Both the position numbers and the translations under genes were made by a program. Shown here one piece after another: positions 5,062 through 6,914 of a DNA stretch of 6,914 nt (within the stretch, counting starts at the first letter, position 1; each line of letters starts with the position of its first letter). The DNA lies in assembly GCA_905207235.1 (NCBI GenBank), contig CAJLKN010000029.1, forward strand, positions 1 to 6,914, in the 5' to 3' direction. The notes below the pieces were generated by a model. It was given only the letters and a program-made list of their open reading frames with translations. It was not told the origin of the DNA and made no database searches. This stretch comes from an uncultured Eubacteriales bacterium. GTDB taxonomy: Bacteria; Bacillota; Clostridia; Christensenellales; Borkfalkiaceae.

Positions 5062-5223
5062 TTACTCTTGCTTGTCTTCGAGCTTGCTGTCGATATACTG
5101 TTCGGCTTTCTCGATAAGTTCTTCCTGATTTTTCTTCACGAGATTGCGCAGCTTGCAGTTGTTGGCAACCAGCAACGCGCCGCCCGCCATGCCTACCGCC
5201 AGGCCCAAAATAAATTTTTCCAT
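5062..5223 (-). CDS. Small single-TM protein with glycine zipper (53 aa)
   Basis: A short membrane protein read from the ATG at 5223 to TAA at 5062. Residues 4-20 (FILGLAVGMAGGALLVA) form one TM helix with small residues at G7, G11, G14 and G15, a glycine-zipper pattern that favours helix packing or oligomers. The rest (21-53) is a charged amphipathic helix (LRNLVKKNQEELIEKAEQYI) ending in acidic and polar residues, probably cytoplasmic. The layout resembles YtxH-like small envelope proteins, but I see no assignable family. GGAGG (5234-5230) lies six bases before the ATG, and a terminator palindrome follows at once. It is downstream of and co-oriented with the Myb-like gene, 56 nt away, so it is probably cotranscribed. 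Confidence 0.8.
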   Translation of the reverse strand: MEKFILGLAVGMAGGALLVANNCKLRNLVKKNQEELIEKAEQYIDSKLEDKQE

Positions 5224-5233
5224 AGTACTCCTC

Positions 5234-5249
5234 CGGGCGCATGCGCCCG
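5234..5249. promoter_or_regulatory. 16-bp perfect palindrome abutting the ribosome binding site of the 53-aa gene
   Basis: CGGGCGCATGCGCCCG is fully self-complementary. In minus-strand RNA it would form a 6-bp GC stem with a CATG loop whose last base is the first G of the GGAGG site. No T-run follows, so it is not a terminator. It may be an operator, or an RNA hairpin that affects translation or marks a processing point between the two genes. The structure is seen directly; the role is inferred. Confidence 0.5.
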
Positions 5250-5279
5250 TAATAAGTATGGGCGGAGAGGGGCAGTATA

Positions 5280-5876
5280 TTACTGTAAATTTTTTACTTG
5301 CAGCTTTAAAAGCCTGTTTTCATCGCTCAGCTTGCGCACTATTGCGGTCAGGCGCTCGTTTTCCGCCTTTAACGACTGCGTCAGTTTGTCGTAAAGGTCG
5401 TTTATCTTGTCCTCTATGCGCTTCTGACCTTCGGGCGAATAATCAATGCCGCATTCCTTCATCAGCCTTTCTATCCTTTCTGGCTGTTTGGAAAGCACGT
5501 TGCGGTATTTGTTCTGATACCTCAGCATAAGTCTGTCGTCGCCGCCCGAAAGATTTAAAACGGCGCGCCTTACCGAAAGTCCTTTGCTCTTTTCGCGCAG
5601 TATAGCGCGCAGAATTTTATCCGTCTCCTCGTCGGTAAAGGGAGTAATGCTCTCGGCTTTAAGCTCCGTGCCCTCCAAAAGTTTTTTAACTTCCTCGTCG
5701 TCGGAGCGCTTCAAAAGCGCGTAATAATAATTGCGCACGCTGCCCTTTGCCCTGCCGGTGTTCTGCGCGTATTCCTCGAATATGCGCGTCAGCGTCTTGC
5801 CTTTCATTTTTCCCTCGCATACGTACTTGACAAGGCTTCCCGCTTCTTCCTTGGTGTAACCGTTTATTTTGTTCAT
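5280..5876 (-). CDS. Double Myb/SANT-like DNA-binding protein with C-terminal coiled coil (198 aa)
   Basis: A probable transcription regulator. Residues 7-56 (YTKEEAGSLVKYV...GRAKGSVRNYYYALLK) look like a Myb/SANT helix-turn-helix. Residues 80-130 (FTDEETDKILRAI...YRNVLSK) repeat it in diverged form: T8/T81, E10-E11/E83-E84, K23/K96, K25-G26/K98-G99, then with one residue shift Y50/Y124, L54/L128 and K56/K130. The end (149-198) is strongly helical with heptad-like Leu/Ile (IEDKINDLYDKLTQSLKAEN, NRLLKLQVKNL), a coiled coil for oligomerisation. The Myb plus coiled-coil layout recalls RsfA, the prespore regulator of Bacillus, but the double repeat differs and I do not assign that name. AAGGAGG five bases before the ATG at 5876 is a strong ribosome binding site. 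It is divergent from the gene at 5940. Confidence 0.8.
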   Translation of the reverse strand: MNKINGYTKEEAGSLVKYVCEGKMKGKTLTRIFEEYAQNTGRAKGSVRNYYYALLKRSDDEEVKKLLEGTELKAESITPFTDEETDKILRAILREKSKGLSVRRAVLNLSGGDDRLMLRYQNKYRNVLSKQPERIERLMKECGIDYSPEGQKRIEDKINDLYDKLTQSLKAENERLTAIVRKLSDENRLLKLQVKNLQ

Positions 5877-5901
5877 AGCAACCTCCTTGCAGGGCAGGTT
5901 A

Positions 5902-5936
5902 TTGACATAAAATTTTGCACTTATACATTTTATAAT
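5902..5936 (+). promoter_or_regulatory. Tentative promoter of the 310-aa gene
   Basis: A perfect TTGACA lies at 5902-5907 and a perfect TATAAT at 5931-5936, but 23 bp apart, too far for one sigma-A promoter. With TTGACA a normal spacer gives only TACATT (5924-5929, 16 bp). A sigma-G/F-like -10, CATTTTA (5926-5932), with CATA (5906-5909) upstream is another reading. In each case the start falls close to the ATG at 5940. The promoter is likely here but its exact form is unresolved. Confidence 0.35.
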
Positions 5937-5939
5937 AGT

Positions 5940-6872
5940 ATGATTTTATATTTTCTCAGCCCTACGCCCTCCGCGCTGCGATTGAACGGGCAATATGTCG
6001 GCGTGATAGATTGCTTCGAGCGCAGGGTGGAAGCGGCTATGCCGTCGAATATCCTAGCCGAAGTAATACCTTCCAACAACAGCCGCCCCCTAAACTTTTT
6101 CATAAACGAAGAGTTCTTTTCGTCGCCTCCCGACTTTGCCGACGTGTATCTCATCGGCGAGGACGCGCTCGTAAAACTGCGCGCATACCATTCTTCCGAC
6201 GCGGCGATAAGGGTAATCGCGCAGACGCGCTTTTGCGATTGTCTGGTAACTTTATACACGCAGGGCGGAGTGTTTGTTAGCTGCGAGGGCGACGATTTTT
6301 CCGTAACCGAGCTAGACGCTTGTTTTAGCGGGGCGCAGTTTTTCGAACAAACGATAGGCGGCTTCCCCGCGCTTTGCCTTTACGGAGGCGGCGCGCTTGC
6401 AATTTTTTCCAAGGAAGGAAAACTTGTGTTCAAAAACGCGGTAAAAAGTTATTCGTGCGGGGATATGCTGCATGTAATTGTAGATTTTTGCACCTGCGCG
6501 GGGGCGGAGGGGAAGTGCGACTTTTCATTCGACGGCAGTCAGATGAAGCTCGTATCGGGCAAAACTTACGAAACGCGCGCGGTTGAAGACAATCTTATGC
6601 ACTTCGCGTTTTTCGAAAGCGTGCTTACGCGCGGCGACAGCGCAAAGTATTTGAGCCCCGAGCTCGCGCCCCACGCCTCTCTCCTTGCCGAATACCTCGG
6701 CAATTTTATCGACGTCCTCGTGCCTCCGCAGAAGTTTTACGCCTACTGCGGCGAAAAGCGCGCCGCGGGGCTGGTATATCCCGTCGGGCGCAACCTTTTC
6801 AGAGTAAAATTTTTCGCCGCGGACATTGTGGACGGCAAGGTGGAAAACATACGCGAGATAGACTATCCTTAA
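5940..6872 (+). CDS. Hypothetical protein, beta-rich and Cys-rich (310 aa)
   Basis: I do not recognise this family. There is no signal peptide or TM segment, so it is probably cytoplasmic. The N-terminal part (1-205) is rich in short beta-like stretches (LRLNGQYVGVIDCFERRV, ADVYLIGEDALVKLRAY, GALAIFSKEGKLVF), suggesting a beta-sandwich or propeller-like fold. A second domain (about 206-310) has helices (HFAFFESVLTRGDSAKYLSP, ASLLAEYLGNFIDVL) and closing strands (AGLVYP, LFRVKFFAADI), the order seen in small cone-shaped NTF2-like domains; this is only a guess. Eleven cysteines (25, 99, 101, 115, 128, 146, 173, 184, 186, 193, 270) include two C-x-C pairs and could bind metal. No ribosome binding site precedes the ATG at 5940, and a TATAAT ends four bases before it. 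It is divergent from the Myb-like gene, which may regulate it. Confidence 0.85.
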   Translation: MILYFLSPTPSALRLNGQYVGVIDCFERRVEAAMPSNILAEVIPSNNSRPLNFFINEEFFSSPPDFADVYLIGEDALVKLRAYHSSDAAIRVIAQTRFCDCLVTLYTQGGVFVSCEGDDFSVTELDACFSGAQFFEQTIGGFPALCLYGGGALAIFSKEGKLVFKNAVKSYSCGDMLHVIVDFCTCAGAEGKCDFSFDGSQMKLVSGKTYETRAVEDNLMHFAFFESVLTRGDSAKYLSPELAPHASLLAEYLGNFIDVLVPPQKFYAYCGEKRAAGLVYPVGRNLFRVKFFAADIVDGKVENIREIDYP

Positions 6873-6883
6873 AATTTCTGCGC

Positions 6884-6914
6884 CGCAGCCCGCGGCAAAA
6901 TGCCGCGGGCTGCG
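6884..6914 (+). terminator. Long GC hairpin at right edge, probable terminator
   Basis: CGCAGCCCGCGGCA (6884-6897) and TGCCGCGGGCTGCG (6901-6914) pair over 14 bp around an AAA loop, 11 nt after the stop of the 310-residue gene. Any T-tract would lie past the window end, so termination is inferred from the stem and its position. Confidence 0.75.

Noticed and set aside
4975..5394. Plus-strand frame of 139 codons with GGAGGAGG shortly before its ATG
   Set aside because: It would read through the 32-bp terminator palindrome and antisense to the 53-aa and Myb-like genes. The purine-rich site alone is not enough, and no promoter is seen.

Overview
The window looks like chromosome from an uncultured Firmicutes, probably Clostridia. 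The evidence is an L10 leader with a transcription attenuator ahead of rplJL, AGGAG-type ribosome binding sites, near-consensus sigma-A promoters (TTGACA / TATAAT), strong intrinsic terminators and a lipoprotein signal. There is no phage, insertion sequence, CRISPR array, tRNA or rRNA. Placement below class level is inference.

Left part (1-2036, minus strand): a three-gene cassette reads leftward from one consensus promoter. It encodes a two-TM SPFH/band-7 protein, a four-TM protein whose start overlaps the SPFH stop (TGATG), and a small ribbon-helix-helix (RHH) DNA-binding protein. A 12-bp perfect palindrome sits on the predicted transcription start, and its GATATC core recurs one helical turn away. 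An RHH product together with a palindrome on the promoter suggests autoregulation. Back to back with this promoter, an extended -10 element drives an HNH-family gene whose ATG coincides with the expected transcription start, so the mRNA is probably leaderless.

Middle (2529-3854, plus strand): rplJ-rplL forms a self-contained unit with a perfect promoter, an L10 leader, an attenuator hairpin with T7, rplJ (TTG start), an intergenic hairpin, rplL and a strong terminator. The usual neighbours rplK-rplA and rpoB are absent on both sides. A plus-strand lipoprotein gene follows with its own promoter and terminator. The lipoprotein looks like a cyclophilin whose catalytic residues have been replaced.

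Right part (4935-6914): on the minus strand are a protein with two Myb/SANT-like repeats and a coiled coil, loosely RsfA-like, and then a 53-residue single-TM protein preceded by a 16-bp palindrome. A 32-bp perfect palindrome closes this unit. Divergent from the Myb-like gene, across 63 bp, is a 310-residue protein of unknown function with no visible ribosome binding site. A long GC-rich hairpin follows it at the window edge.

The most promising leads are the SPFH / 4-TM / RHH cassette with its putative operator, the two genes without leaders, the double-Myb regulator with its divergent partner, and the degenerate cyclophilin lipoprotein.
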